Positions 46,060 through 55,645 of a stretch of 64,000 nt of DNA are shown in pieces. The position numbers and the translations under genes were made by a program. Position 1 is the first letter of the stretch. The number at the start of each line of letters is the position of its first letter. Below the pieces are notes generated by a model. The model worked only from the letters and a program-made list of their open reading frames with translations. It had not been told where the DNA came from and made no database searches. Source of the DNA: Neorhizobium sp. UBA3556 (GTDB taxonomy: Bacteria > Pseudomonadota > Alphaproteobacteria > Rhizobiales > Rhizobiaceae); contig DFNX01000003.1 of the NCBI GenBank assembly GCA_002376235.1, positions 1 through 64,000 on the forward strand, in the 5' to 3' direction.

Positions 46060-48201
46060 TTAGCCGGCAAGAATCGCCAGCAGCAGCAAGGCCACGATAT
46101 TGGTGATCTTGATTGCCGGGTTGACGGCCGGACCAGCCGTATCCTTGTAGGGATCGCCGACGGTATCGCCGGTAACCGATGCCTTGTGCGCGTCAGAGCC
46201 CTTCAGGTGTCGCTGACCGTCCTTGTCGACAAAGCCATCCTCGAAGCTCTTCTTGGCGTTGTCCCATGCACCGCCGCCCGAGGTCATGGAAATGGCGACG
46301 AAGAGACCATTGACGATAACGCCGAGAAGCGAGGCACCAAGAGCGGCAAAGGCAGAAGCCTTGTCGCCACCGGAAATCAGCAGAACACCGAAATAGACCA
46401 CGATCGGCGCGAGCACCGGAAGCAGCGACGGGATGATCATTTCCCGGATCGCCGCCTTGGTGAGGATATCGACAGCGCGACCATAATCGGGACGATCCGT
46501 GCCCTGCATGATGCCGGGCTTGTCGCGGAACTGCTGACGCACTTCCTCGACGATCGAGCTTGCCGCCTTGCCGACGGCCGTCATGGCAATGCCACCGAAG
46601 AGATAAGGGATCAAACCACCGAAGATCAGACCTGCCACGACGTAAGGGTTGGCAAGACTGAACGAGATTGCCCCTACCCCCTCGAAGTAAGGATATTGCT
46701 GCGGATTGGCGGCAAAATACTGTAGATCGTTCGAATAGGCGGCAAACAGGACGAGAGCGCCAAGACCGGCGGAGCCGATCGCATAGCCCTTGGTGACCGC
46801 CTTGGTGGTGTTGCCGACGGCATCGAGCGCATCGGTCGACTTGCGGACTTCCGGCGGCAAATGGGACATTTCGGCGATGCCACCAGCATTGTCCGTGACC
46901 GGACCGAAGGCATCGAGCGCGACGATCATGCCGGCAAGGCCGAGCATGGCGGTGACGGCGATACCGGTGCCGAACAGACCACCGAACTGGTAGGTGGCGA
47001 TGATGCCGCCAACGATGACGATTGCCGGAAGCGCCGTCGATTCGAGCGAGACCGCAAGTCCCTGGATGACGTTGGTGCCATGGCCGGTGACCGAGGCCTG
47101 GGCAATCGAATTGACCGGCCGCTTGTTGGTGCCGGTGTAGTATTCAGTGATGACGACGATCAGGGCCGTGACGACGAGGCCGACGAGACCGCAGACGAAA
47201 AGGCTGGTGCCGGTGATTTCCTTATCCGCAACTGTGCCGATCACGCCCCAGCCGACCGTCATCGACGTGGCGATCGCCAGACCGAAGATAGATAGAACAC
47301 CGGTTGCGATCAGGCCCTTGTAGAGAGCCCCCATGATCGAACCATTGCTGCCGAGCTTGACGAAGAAGGTGCCGATGATCGAGGTGACGATGCAGACGCC
47401 GCAGATGGCGAGCGGATAGAGCATTGCCGATTCGAGCACCGGAGCGCCGGCAAAGAAGATCGCGGCCAGCACCATGGTCGCAACGACAGAGACCGCATAG
47501 GTCTCGAACAGGTCGGCCGCCATGCCGGCGCAATCACCGACATTGTCGCCGACGTTATCGGCAATCGTAGCCGGGTTACGCGGATCGTCTTCCGGGATAC
47601 CGGCTTCGACCTTGCCGACGAGGTCACCACCGACATCTGCGCCCTTGGTGAAGATGCCGCCGCCGAGACGGGCAAAGATCGAGATCAGCGAGGCACCGAA
47701 ACCAAGTGCCACCAGTGCGTCGATGACCTCACGCGAACTGCTTGCATGACCGAGACCGGAGGTTAGCACCCAGTAATAGATCGAGACGCCGAGCAGTGCG
47801 AGACCGGCTACCAGCATGCCGGTGATAGCTCCCGACTTGAAGGCGATATCGAGGCCTGCTGCAAGGCTATGCGATGAAGCCTGTGCCGTGCGGACATTGG
47901 CCCGGACGGAGACATGCATGCCAATAAAACCTGCGGCGCCGGACAGGACCGCGCCGATTATAAAGCCCAAGGCTGCCGTGCCGGACAGAAGCAGCCACGC
48001 CAGGATGGCAACAACGACGCCGACTATGGCGATCGTCATATACTGGCGGGCAAGATAGGCCTGCGCGCCCTCGCGGATATAACCAGCGATTTCCTGCATG
48101 CGCTCGTTGCCCTGATCGGCGGCGAGAACCGAACGCGTCGCCCACACGGCATAAATGATCGACAGCAGACCGCAGACGATCACACTCAAAATGACTGTCA
48201 T
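46060..48201 (-). CDS. hppA: Membrane-bound proton-translocating pyrophosphatase
   Basis: 713 residues with about 16 helices. It couples pyrophosphate hydrolysis to proton export. The catalytic loop DVGGDLVGKVEAGIPEDDPRNPATIADNVGDNVGDCAGMAADLFE is at about 195-239, with the DNAGGIAEM and KAASVTGDTVGDPYKDTAGP loops later. The key segment reads GNTTKAVTKGYAIGSAG; Lys after GNTT marks the potassium-independent H+-pumping class. It helps in low-energy and acid conditions in rhizobia. It has its own terminator, shared with bamE. Confidence 0.97.
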   Translation of the reverse strand: MTVILSVIVCGLLSIIYAVWATRSVLAADQGNERMQEIAGYIREGAQAYLARQYMTIAIVGVVVAILAWLLLSGTAALGFIIGAVLSGAAGFIGMHVSVRANVRTAQASSHSLAAGLDIAFKSGAITGMLVAGLALLGVSIYYWVLTSGLGHASSSREVIDALVALGFGASLISIFARLGGGIFTKGADVGGDLVGKVEAGIPEDDPRNPATIADNVGDNVGDCAGMAADLFETYAVSVVATMVLAAIFFAGAPVLESAMLYPLAICGVCIVTSIIGTFFVKLGSNGSIMGALYKGLIATGVLSIFGLAIATSMTVGWGVIGTVADKEITGTSLFVCGLVGLVVTALIVVITEYYTGTNKRPVNSIAQASVTGHGTNVIQGLAVSLESTALPAIVIVGGIIATYQFGGLFGTGIAVTAMLGLAGMIVALDAFGPVTDNAGGIAEMSHLPPEVRKSTDALDAVGNTTKAVTKGYAIGSAGLGALVLFAAYSNDLQYFAANPQQYPYFEGVGAISFSLANPYVVAGLIFGGLIPYLFGGIAMTAVGKAASSIVEEVRQQFRDKPGIMQGTDRPDYGRAVDILTKAAIREMIIPSLLPVLAPIVVYFGVLLISGGDKASAFAALGASLLGVIVNGLFVAISMTSGGGAWDNAKKSFEDGFVDKDGQRHLKGSDAHKASVTGDTVGDPYKDTAGPAVNPAIKITNIVALLLLAILAG

Positions 48202-48391
48202 ACTATTTTCCTCTCCCTAACCGCCGGGCCGAAAAATCCCGGTCGCGCATCTTCCATGCGGGCGCGCTCCCCTCCCAAGGATGCGTTTCCGCCATGCGAA
48301 GACGAGATTGCGGTGGAGATGAAATGACGTCAAGCCCTGCACGGACAAGGGCTCAAATGGACGCAGGTTGTAATATGAGTTAATGCTCGCC

Positions 48392-49615
48392 TTAAGCTGA
48401 CTTCGCGGAAGAGCGCCTGAACAGCAGGGCGGCGATCAGAAAGAGGCAGATGACTGCAACCGGCCAGATGACCATGTTGATGAAGGACCAGCCCCAGGTG
48501 ACGAAGACCTTGCCGGATGAGAAGGACGAGAGCGCCACCGTGCCAAACAGCACGATGTCGTGAAATCCCTGGACCTTGTCGGCCTCATGCGGGCGATAGC
48601 TCGACGCAACGATCGCGGTCGAGCCGATAAAGCCGAAATTCCAGCCGATGCCGAGCAGGACGAGCGCACCCCAGAAATTCCACAACTCGATGCCGAGATG
48701 AGCAACGACAGCGCAGGCCATCATCACGAAAACGCCGGCCGCAACAACCTTTTCCGCGCCAAATCGGGAGATCAGCGACCCGGTTATGAAGCTCGGGCCG
48801 AACATGGCCAAAACATGCCACTGGATGCCGAGTGTCGCCATTTCAGGCGGGAAACCGCATCCGATCACCATCGCAAGCGGCGCGCCTGTCATGACGAAGG
48901 TCATCAGGGCATAGATGCAGATGCCGCAGATCATGCCGGTGAGGAAACGCTGCGTCAGCACGATCTCTTTCAGCGGCCGTGCCGGTTCCAAACTTTGAGT
49001 CGTAGCCTTCGTCTGCGGAAGCTTGAGGAAGGAGAATATGGCGATCCCCGCCAGGCAAAGTGGAATGAGCGCGATGAAGGCGCCGGCAAAGGTTACCGGT
49101 GCAAACAAGTCCTTCGCCCAGATGACGATCTGCGGACCGAGAACCGCCGAGACGATGCCGGCACCGAGGATCCAGGAGATTGCCTTGGGCTTGTAGGAAG
49201 ACGGCGACGCATCGGCGGCGGCGAACCGGATTTTCTGTGTGAAGCCAGAAGAGGTGCCGATGAACAGAAGCGCAAGAGCAAAGAGCCAGAAGCTTTCGCG
49301 GAAAAGTGCAATCGCGGCGAAAGCGCCGCCAGCGGCCCCGATCAGGCAACCGGCCATGAAGGCTTCGCGACGACCGAGAAAACGCGACAGAAGCGCGATG
49401 ACGACTGCGCCGCAAGCGGTACCCACATTGAATGCGGTGATCGGAGCGGTGGCAAGAGACTTGTCTTCGCCGAGCAGCTGATATCCGGCAAGCGAACCGA
49501 TGGCGATCGACAGAGGGGCCGCCGATCCAAGGATCGCCTGGCTTGCCGCCAGAAGCGCGACATTGCGGCGGGCGGCGCGCATCTGCGTCTGAAGACCGTC
49601 CACCACACCGTCCAT
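48392..49615 (-). CDS. MFS transporter
   Basis: 407 residues with 12 hydrophobic helices. The A-loop-like GRREAFMAGCLIG lies between helices 2 and 3 (about residues 75-87). TQKIRFAAADASPSSYKPKAISWILG and GIGWNFGFIGSTAIV match the MFS group often called YnfM- or bcr-like permeases; the substrate is unknown. It lies 13 bases after nusB on the same strand, so it is the last gene of the ribH-nusB operon. An internal ATG at residue 12 is an alternative start. Confidence 0.88.
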   Translation of the reverse strand: MDGVVDGLQTQMRAARRNVALLAASQAILGSAAPLSIAIGSLAGYQLLGEDKSLATAPITAFNVGTACGAVVIALLSRFLGRREAFMAGCLIGAAGGAFAAIALFRESFWLFALALLFIGTSSGFTQKIRFAAADASPSSYKPKAISWILGAGIVSAVLGPQIVIWAKDLFAPVTFAGAFIALIPLCLAGIAIFSFLKLPQTKATTQSLEPARPLKEIVLTQRFLTGMICGICIYALMTFVMTGAPLAMVIGCGFPPEMATLGIQWHVLAMFGPSFITGSLISRFGAEKVVAAGVFVMMACAVVAHLGIELWNFWGALVLLGIGWNFGFIGSTAIVASSYRPHEADKVQGFHDIVLFGTVALSSFSSGKVFVTWGWSFINMVIWPVAVICLFLIAALLFRRSSAKSA

Positions 49616-49628
49616 GTCTGCCTACCTG

Positions 49629-50102
49629 TTATTTCTTGTCGCCGCGGACCTGTTTGGCGATCCGGTCGAGAACCGCATTGACGATGCGAGGCTCGTCTTC
49701 CTCGAAGAAGGCGCGGGCGATCTCGACATATTCGGTGACGATGACCGGCACCGGAACGTCCTTGCGCTCGAGGATTTCGAATGTGCCGGCGCGCAGGATC
49801 GCACGCAGCGTCGAATCAAGGCGCGAGAGCGGCCAGTCTTCCTGCAGCGAGGAACGCACGATCGGGTCGATCTTGGTCTGGTCGCGGACGACGCCGGAAA
49901 CGATGGAACGGAACCATGACGGGTCGGCCTTCAGATAGGTATCACCGTCGAGTTCCTGACCGAGGCGATGGGCCTCATATTCGGCAACGACTTCCAGAAC
50001 GCCGGTGCCGCCGATATCCATCTGATAAAGTGCCTGCACGGCTGCGAGACGGGCTGCGCCACGCTGGTTGACGGGCTTGATCTGTTTTTCTTCGTTAGAC
50101 AT
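49629..50102 (-). CDS. nusB: Transcription antitermination factor NusB
   Basis: 157 residues. RNA-binding partner of NusE in rRNA antitermination. The helical fold is visible: RGAARLAAVQALYQMDIGG (15-33), LRAILRAGTFEILERKDVPVPVIVTEYVEIARAFFEEDEPRIVNAVLDRIAKQ. Its start overlaps the ribH stop in TGATG, so translation is coupled; the pairing ribH-nusB is widely conserved. Confidence 0.97.
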   Translation of the reverse strand: MSNEEKQIKPVNQRGAARLAAVQALYQMDIGGTGVLEVVAEYEAHRLGQELDGDTYLKADPSWFRSIVSGVVRDQTKIDPIVRSSLQEDWPLSRLDSTLRAILRAGTFEILERKDVPVPVIVTEYVEIARAFFEEDEPRIVNAVLDRIAKQVRGDKK

Positions 50103-50563
50103 CAGCGTGCACCGTTCAGCTTTTCGCGCACGGCGATCATGGTCAGAGCTGCGCGGGCGGCAAAGCCGCCCTTGTCCTTGTCCGAACGGCGCGCACGTGC
50201 CCAGGCCTGATCGTCATTTTCAACGGTCATGATGCCGTTGCCGATAGCAAGCGATTCCGAGACGGCGAGATCCATCAGCGCCCGCGAGGATTCGTTGGAG
50301 ACGATATCGAAATGGTAGGTCTCACCGCGGATGACCATGCCGAGTGCAACGAAACCGTCATATTCGGTGCCGCCGTTTTCGGAAGCGTCGAGCGCCATGG
50401 CGATGGTCGGCGGGATTTCCAGCGCACCGGGAACCGTGATCACGTCAAACGTAGCACCCGCCTCCTTCAGTGCCGAGGTCGCACCGTCAAGCAGTGCATC
50501 GGCCATATCATCATAGAAGCGAGCTTCTACGATCAGGATGTGTGGAGCGGGTTCGAGCGACAT
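50102..50563 (-). CDS. ribH: 6,7-dimethyl-8-ribityllumazine synthase
   Basis: 153 residues. Makes the riboflavin precursor from a 5-amino-uracil and a butanone phosphate. Motifs: ILIVEARFYDDMADALLDGA, the substrate loop VPGALEIPPTIAMAL (about 44-58), FVALGMVIRGETYHFDIVSNESSRALM with the catalytic His. It heads a ribH-nusB-MFS operon. The usual upstream partner ribE is separated from it by an HD-GYP gene on the other strand. No FMN riboswitch is visible in its leader. Confidence 0.97.
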   Translation of the reverse strand: MSLEPAPHILIVEARFYDDMADALLDGATSALKEAGATFDVITVPGALEIPPTIAMALDASENGGTEYDGFVALGMVIRGETYHFDIVSNESSRALMDLAVSESLAIGNGIMTVENDDQAWARARRSDKDKGGFAARAALTMIAVREKLNGAR

Positions 50564-50848
50564 GGATCACCTTAAGATACGTGTATTCGGTCCGGCAAAC
50601 GCGGACTTGGGTAGCATGGCGCGGTCAAAACACGCCGTGAGGCACTTGGCAAGCGATTTTGCGGGAACGAGGCCTGCATGCCGTGAATAGGATCACGTCA
50701 GGCTGGGCTATAATACTTCATCGATCCCGGTCCAGATCATCTCTGTAGCCAGTAATTAATAATCTGTTAAACTAAAGAAACAAAGCGTATCACTCTTGCC
50801 GCCTGCGTTTTATTTGACATCTATTATTCGACGCATAGATGCAGGTGG

Positions 50849-52006
50849 ATGATGGAAAAGCACCGTTTCCAGATGGATGACATGGACGACCTGCTGCTGA
50901 AGATATCGATGGCCCGCGGTCTTGATGAGATCATGGTCGTCGTGAGGCAATCAGCGCGCCGCCTGATCGGTGCCGATGGCCTAGCCTTCATCCTGCGCGA
51001 TAGAAACGAATGCTTCTATGTGGATGAGGATGCTATCCAGCCGCTCTGGAAAGGCCAGCGTTTTCCGATGGAGGCCTGCATATCCGGCTGGGCGATGCAG
51101 CATTCGCAAGTGGTTGTGATCGATGACATTACCCAGGATCCACGCATTGCGCAGGATGCCTATCGCCCGACCTTCGTGAAAAGCCTGGCGATGGTTCCAT
51201 TGCGGCCGGGTGACCCGCTGGGGGCGATCGGAGCCTATTGGGCGAAGGTCGGCACGCCGCCGGACGATAGCGTCTACCGGCTGCAGCGTATTGCCAATAC
51301 CGCGGCAGTGGCGATGGCCAATGTGGCGCTGACGAATTCACTTGCCGAAGCGCGGGACGAAGCTGCACGCGCCCGTGATGCGATGATCCTTGCGATGGCA
51401 TCGCTTGCCGAGACGCGCGACCATGAGACCGGAGACCACATCCGCCGCACCCAGCATTACGTGCGCGTTCTGGCCGAGGCGCTCAACCGGCGCGAACCCG
51501 AAACGTCCGGCCTCGATGAGGAGTTTGTCGATCTGCTCTACAAATCGGCTCCGCTCCACGATATCGGTAAAGTCGGCATTCCGGACCGCATTCTGCAAAA
51601 GCCGGGGCGGCTCGACACGGCGGAATACGACATCATGAAAACCCATGCCGATCTCGGCCGCACGGCGATCGCGACCGCCGAGCGTTATATCGGCTCGAGC
51701 AATCCCTTCCTGGGCCTCGCCAAGGTTATCGCTCATTGTCATCACGAAAGGTGGGACGGTACGGGCTATCCGCGGGGATTGAAGGGAGAGGACATTCCGC
51801 TTGCGGGCCGGATCATGGCGGTCGCGGATGTCTATGATGCGCTGGTATCGGAACGAGTCTACAAGCCCGCGATGAGCCACAACGAAGCGGTCTCGATCAT
51901 CACCGAAGAAAGCGGCAAACATTTCGACCCGTCCGTGGTTGCCGCTTTCGGCGAGGTGGCTCCGCAGTTTGCCGAAATCCACCGCCAGTTCTCACTGCCT
52001 CTCTAA
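50849..52006 (+). CDS. GAF / HD-GYP domain c-di-GMP phosphodiesterase
   Basis: 385 residues. The N-terminal GAF domain (about 15-165: LIGADGLAFILRDRNECFYVDED ... ACISGWAMQHSQVVVIDDI) is followed by a short coil and an HD-GYP domain. The metal ligands are ETRDHETGDHIRRTQ, HDIGKVGIPD (HD at 237-238), HHERWDGTGYPRGLKGEDIP and ADVYDAL. It should degrade c-di-GMP to GMP in response to a GAF ligand. It sits alone in opposite orientation between ribE and ribH. ATG-ATG gives two adjacent starts. Confidence 0.92.
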   Translation: MMEKHRFQMDDMDDLLLKISMARGLDEIMVVVRQSARRLIGADGLAFILRDRNECFYVDEDAIQPLWKGQRFPMEACISGWAMQHSQVVVIDDITQDPRIAQDAYRPTFVKSLAMVPLRPGDPLGAIGAYWAKVGTPPDDSVYRLQRIANTAAVAMANVALTNSLAEARDEAARARDAMILAMASLAETRDHETGDHIRRTQHYVRVLAEALNRREPETSGLDEEFVDLLYKSAPLHDIGKVGIPDRILQKPGRLDTAEYDIMKTHADLGRTAIATAERYIGSSNPFLGLAKVIAHCHHERWDGTGYPRGLKGEDIPLAGRIMAVADVYDALVSERVYKPAMSHNEAVSIITEESGKHFDPSVVAAFGEVAPQFAEIHRQFSLPL

Positions 52007-52019
52007 GGTCGAAAAGACC

Positions 52020-52634
52020 TCAGGCCTTGGCGGGAAACTCCGCCAGACGGGCGGCATAACGCGCCATTGTATCCACTTCGAAATTGATGAAGTCACCCGG
52101 CTTGCGGTCGCCCCAGGTGGTGACGGCAAGCGTGTGGCGGATCAGCAGGATGTCGAAATCCGTGCCGTTGACGGCATTGACCGTCAGCGAGGTACCGTCG
52201 AGCGCAACCGAACCCTTGGGGGCAACGAAACGGGCCAGATCTTCAGGAGCCCGAAGGGTGATACGTACCGCCTCGCCTTCCGGCTCGACCGCCAGTATCT
52301 CGGCCTTGCCGTCGACATGGCCGGAAACGATATGGCCACCGAGCTCGTCGCCGATCTTCAGCGCCCTCTCAAGGTTGATCCGGGTCCCCTTCTCCCAGGA
52401 TGCGATCGTCGTCAGTCGCAGCGCCTCTTCCCAGGCTTCGACTTCGAACCAGCGCTCGTTGCTGCCATCTTCAGGAAGCGTGGTCACGGTCAGGCACACA
52501 CCGCCATGGGCGATCGAAGCGCCGAGGTCGATCGTCTTCGGATCGTAATTCGTGGCGATACGCAGCTTCACGCCCTCATCGAGAGAGGTCAACTCGGAAA
52601 CGGTGCCGATATCGGTAACAATACCCGTAAACAT
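52020..52634 (-). CDS. ribE: Riboflavin synthase, alpha subunit
   Basis: 204 residues starting MFTGIVTDIGTVSEL; two lumazine-binding domains are visible (GASIAHGGVCLTVTTL near 40-55; GSVALDGTSLTVNAVNG in the second). It dismutates lumazine to riboflavin. Its ATG overlaps the ribD stop in TGATG. It is the last gene of nrdR-ribD-ribE, ending 13 bases from the convergent HD-GYP gene. Confidence 0.97.
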   Translation of the reverse strand: MFTGIVTDIGTVSELTSLDEGVKLRIATNYDPKTIDLGASIAHGGVCLTVTTLPEDGSNERWFEVEAWEEALRLTTIASWEKGTRINLERALKIGDELGGHIVSGHVDGKAEILAVEPEGEAVRITLRAPEDLARFVAPKGSVALDGTSLTVNAVNGTDFDILLIRHTLAVTTWGDRKPGDFINFEVDTMARYAARLAEFPAKA

Positions 52635-53719
52635 CAAATGCCTCTTTCATATTCGAAGCTGCGGTCGGCGCCGAAACGCTCCTGCCGCACGCACTGAAAT
52701 CCTGTCGGAATATCGGAAGGCGTGGCGGGCGATTCAATGCCACCTGCGCCGACGACAAGTGCCGACTGGGCAAGAACAAGGCGGTCGACCAGTCCGGCCT
52801 GAAGGAAGCTGCAGCCAACCTTGGCGCCCCCCTCGACCATCAGCGAGGAGATGCCGCGCGTTGCGAGATTGGCGAGAAGTTCATCCAGATTGGCGGCCTG
52901 CAGAACTTCCACACCAGCCGACATCAGCGCCCTGACGCGTCCTTCGTTGGACGGGTGGGTGTCGCAGAAGGGATCGGTGACGGCGACGACGGGAACGGCC
53001 GAGGTCGATTTCACCAGCTTGGACGACAGAGGCAGTTCCAGCCGACGATCGAGGACGATCCTGAGCGGCGAGCGGTTTTCCAGTCCCGGAAGGCGAACGG
53101 TCAGTTCCGGATCATCTACGAGCGCCGTGCCTATACCGACAAGGATGGCGTCGTTTTCGGCGCGCATCATATGCACCTGCGCGCGGGACTGGGGACCGGT
53201 CACCACCAGTTCCTCCCCCTTCCGGCCGAGCATGCCGTCGGCGGAAACCGCAAGTTTGAGAGTCACATAGGGCCGTCCCCTCACCTGACGCGAGAGGTAC
53301 GCAGCCAGAACCCGGCGCCCCTGCTCTTCCAGCAATCCGGTTTCGACGATGATGCCGGCTTCGCGCAGGATGCCAAAACCTCGGCCGGAGACGCGGGGAT
53401 CGGGATCGTTGAGGCAGACGACAACGCGGGCAACACCTGCAGCCACCAGCGCATTGGCGCAGGGCGGCGTGCGTCCGTAATGTGAGCAGGGTTCAAGCGT
53501 GACATAGACGGTTGCGCCCCTCGCCTTTTCACCGGCGACGGCAAGCGCCTGGGTTTCGGCATGAGGACGGCCGCCGACGGCAGTCACGGCCTGGCCGACG
53601 ATCGCACCGTCCTTGACGACGACGCAGCCTACCGAAGGATTGGTTGCCGTCAGGCCGGAGTGCCATTGCGACAGCCGCAAAGCGGCTGCCATGAAACGCC
53701 GGTCTTCGGCAACGCTCAT
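52634..53719 (-). CDS. ribD: Bifunctional riboflavin deaminase/reductase
   Basis: 361 residues. The N-terminal deaminase has the zinc site HAETQAL ... PCSHYGRTPPC (His49 and the two cysteines). The C-terminal reductase has VTLKLAVSADGMLGRKG and GISSLMVEGGAKVGCSFLQ. It carries out two consecutive steps of riboflavin synthesis. Its start overlaps the nrdR stop and its stop the ribE start, both as TGATG. Confidence 0.97.
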   Translation of the reverse strand: MSVAEDRRFMAAALRLSQWHSGLTATNPSVGCVVVKDGAIVGQAVTAVGGRPHAETQALAVAGEKARGATVYVTLEPCSHYGRTPPCANALVAAGVARVVVCLNDPDPRVSGRGFGILREAGIIVETGLLEEQGRRVLAAYLSRQVRGRPYVTLKLAVSADGMLGRKGEELVVTGPQSRAQVHMMRAENDAILVGIGTALVDDPELTVRLPGLENRSPLRIVLDRRLELPLSSKLVKSTSAVPVVAVTDPFCDTHPSNEGRVRALMSAGVEVLQAANLDELLANLATRGISSLMVEGGAKVGCSFLQAGLVDRLVLAQSALVVGAGGIESPATPSDIPTGFQCVRQERFGADRSFEYERGI

Positions 53720-54210
53720 CAGGAATCGCTCCCGGTTTCCAGTCCCGGATCGCGCGCAAGCTTGGCGTTGATTTCCTCTATCACCTTCTCGAAATCTTCC
53801 GCATGGGAGAAATCGCGATAGACCGAGGCGTAACGCACGAAACCGACGTCATCGAGGCTCTTCAGGGCTTCGAGTACCTGCAGGCCGATCTGTTCGGACG
53901 AGATTTCCGACTCACCCGAGCTTTCCAGGCGACGGACGATGCCCGAGACAGCGCGTTCGATCCGGTCGGGTTCGACCGGACGCTTGCGCAGTGCGATCTG
54001 GAAGGACCGCACCAGCTTGTCACGGGCAAAGGGCACCTTGCGGCCGGTCTTCTTCAGCACCATCAGTTCGCGCAATTGCACGCGTTCAAATGTGGTGAAA
54101 CGGCCACCGCAATCCGGACATATGCGCCGCCGGCGGATGGAGGTGAAATCCTCCGCCGGACGACTATCCTTGACCTGGGTATCTTCAGAGCCGCAGAACG
54201 GGCAGCGCAT
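53719..54210 (-). CDS. nrdR: Transcriptional repressor NrdR
   Basis: 163 residues. Zinc-finger and ATP-cone regulator that represses ribonucleotide reductase genes. Zinc ligands are Cys3, Cys6, Cys31 and Cys34 (MRCPFCGS ... CPDCGGRF). The ATP cone reads VLKKTGRKVPFARDKLVRSFQIALRKRPV (about 52-80). It follows glyA by nine bases and is coupled to ribD; the whole run glyA-nrdR-ribD-ribE is one operon. Confidence 0.97.
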   Translation of the reverse strand: MRCPFCGSEDTQVKDSRPAEDFTSIRRRRICPDCGGRFTTFERVQLRELMVLKKTGRKVPFARDKLVRSFQIALRKRPVEPDRIERAVSGIVRRLESSGESEISSEQIGLQVLEALKSLDDVGFVRYASVYRDFSHAEDFEKVIEEINAKLARDPGLETGSDS

Positions 54211-54219
54211 CGGCTCTCC

Positions 54220-55509
54220 TTAGAGGTAGGGGTACATCGGGAAACGATCGGTCAGGCTGACGACCTTTTCGCGGACAGCCGCTTCGACGGCGGCATTGCC
54301 CTCGTCGGAATTGGCAGCCTTCAGGCCGTCGAGAACTTCAACGATGAAGTTACCGATTTCCTTGAATTCGGCTTCCTTGAAGCCGCGGGTCGTGCCGGCC
54401 GGCGTGCCGAGACGGACGCCAGAGGTGACGAACGGCTTTTCAGGGTCGAACGGGATGCCGTTCTTGTTGCAGGTGATGTAACCGCGGCCGAGAGCAGCTT
54501 CGGCGCGCTTGCCGGTGGCGTTCTTCTTGCGCAGGTCGACCAGCATCAGGTGATTGTCGGTGCCGCCCGAGACGATGTCGAGTCCGCCGGCAACCAGCGT
54601 TTCCGACAGTGCCTTGGCGTTCTTGACGATCTGGGCTGCGTAATCCTTGAAATCAGGCTGCAGTGCTTCACCGAAGGCGACGGCCTTGGCGGCGATGATG
54701 TGCATCAGCGGGCCGCCCTGCAGGCCGGGGAATACGGCCGAGTTGAACTTCTTTGCCAGATCCTCGTCATTCGTCAGGATCACGCCGCCGCGCGGGCCAC
54801 GCAGCGACTTGTGGGTCGTGGTCGTGGCGACATGGCAATGCGGGAACGGCGACGGATGCTGGCCACCGGCAACGAGACCGGCGATGTGGGCCATATCGAC
54901 CATCAGGTAAGCGCCGACTTCATCGGCAATCTCGCGGAAACGCTTCCAGTCCCAGATGCGGGAGTAAGCGGTGCCGCCGGCGATGATCAGCTTCGGCTTG
55001 TGTTCGCGTGCCTTGGCGGCAACGTCGTCCATGTCGAGCAGGTTGTCGTCTTCACGCACGCCGTAGGAGACGACGTTGAACCATTTGCCGGACATGTTGA
55101 CCGGCGAACCGTGGGTCAGGTGACCACCCGAATTGAGGTCGAGGCCCATGAACGTATCGCCCGGCTGCAGCAGCGCAAGGAAGACGGCCTGGTTCATCTG
55201 CGAACCGGAGTTCGGCTGGACGTTGGCGAAGTTGACGCCGAACAGCTTCTTGGCGCGCTCGATGGCGAGTTCCTCGGCGATATCGACGAACTGGCAGCCG
55301 CCGTAATAACGCTTGCCCGGATAGCCTTCGGCATATTTGTTGGTCATGATCGAGCCCTGCGCTTCAAGAACAGCGCGGGAGACGATGTTTTCGGACGCGA
55401 TCAGCTCGATCTCGTGGCGCTGACGACCGAGCTCCTTCTGGATCGAGCCGAAGATTTCCGGATCGGTTTCGGCAAGCGGGCGGGAGAAGAAGACTTCGGT
55501 ATGCGACAT
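54220..55509 (-). CDS. glyA: Serine hydroxymethyltransferase
   Basis: 429 residues. PLP enzyme that interconverts serine and glycine with tetrahydrofolate. The PLP lysine lies in VATTTTHKSLRGPRGG (about 230-245), and EGYPGKRYYGGCQ and VVSGGTDNHLMLVDLR are standard motifs. First gene of the glyA-nrdR-ribD-ribE operon. One-carbon metabolism and riboflavin or nucleotide control are thus co-expressed, a common rhizobial arrangement. Confidence 0.98.
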   Translation of the reverse strand: MSHTEVFFSRPLAETDPEIFGSIQKELGRQRHEIELIASENIVSRAVLEAQGSIMTNKYAEGYPGKRYYGGCQFVDIAEELAIERAKKLFGVNFANVQPNSGSQMNQAVFLALLQPGDTFMGLDLNSGGHLTHGSPVNMSGKWFNVVSYGVREDDNLLDMDDVAAKAREHKPKLIIAGGTAYSRIWDWKRFREIADEVGAYLMVDMAHIAGLVAGGQHPSPFPHCHVATTTTHKSLRGPRGGVILTNDEDLAKKFNSAVFPGLQGGPLMHIIAAKAVAFGEALQPDFKDYAAQIVKNAKALSETLVAGGLDIVSGGTDNHLMLVDLRKKNATGKRAEAALGRGYITCNKNGIPFDPEKPFVTSGVRLGTPAGTTRGFKEAEFKEIGNFIVEVLDGLKAANSDEGNAAVEAAVREKVVSLTDRFPMYPYL

Positions 55510-55645
55510 GGACGAGGCTCCTCGAACGGGATGGCAAGCGATGTGACGCGTCTTAGCGCTCCGCCCCGTCTAGGGCAATACGAAGAGCGACATTTGCACG
55601 CTCTGCCGCGGTACCTGCCTGTATGATCTCGCGCTGCCTCCTGTT

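Noticed and set aside
50564..50848. FMN riboswitch before ribH
   Set aside because: None of the conserved RFN box stretches is seen on the minus strand.
53803..55626. 607-codon open frame opposite glyA and nrdR
   Set aside because: Shadow frame of the well-supported genes on the minus strand; no motifs.
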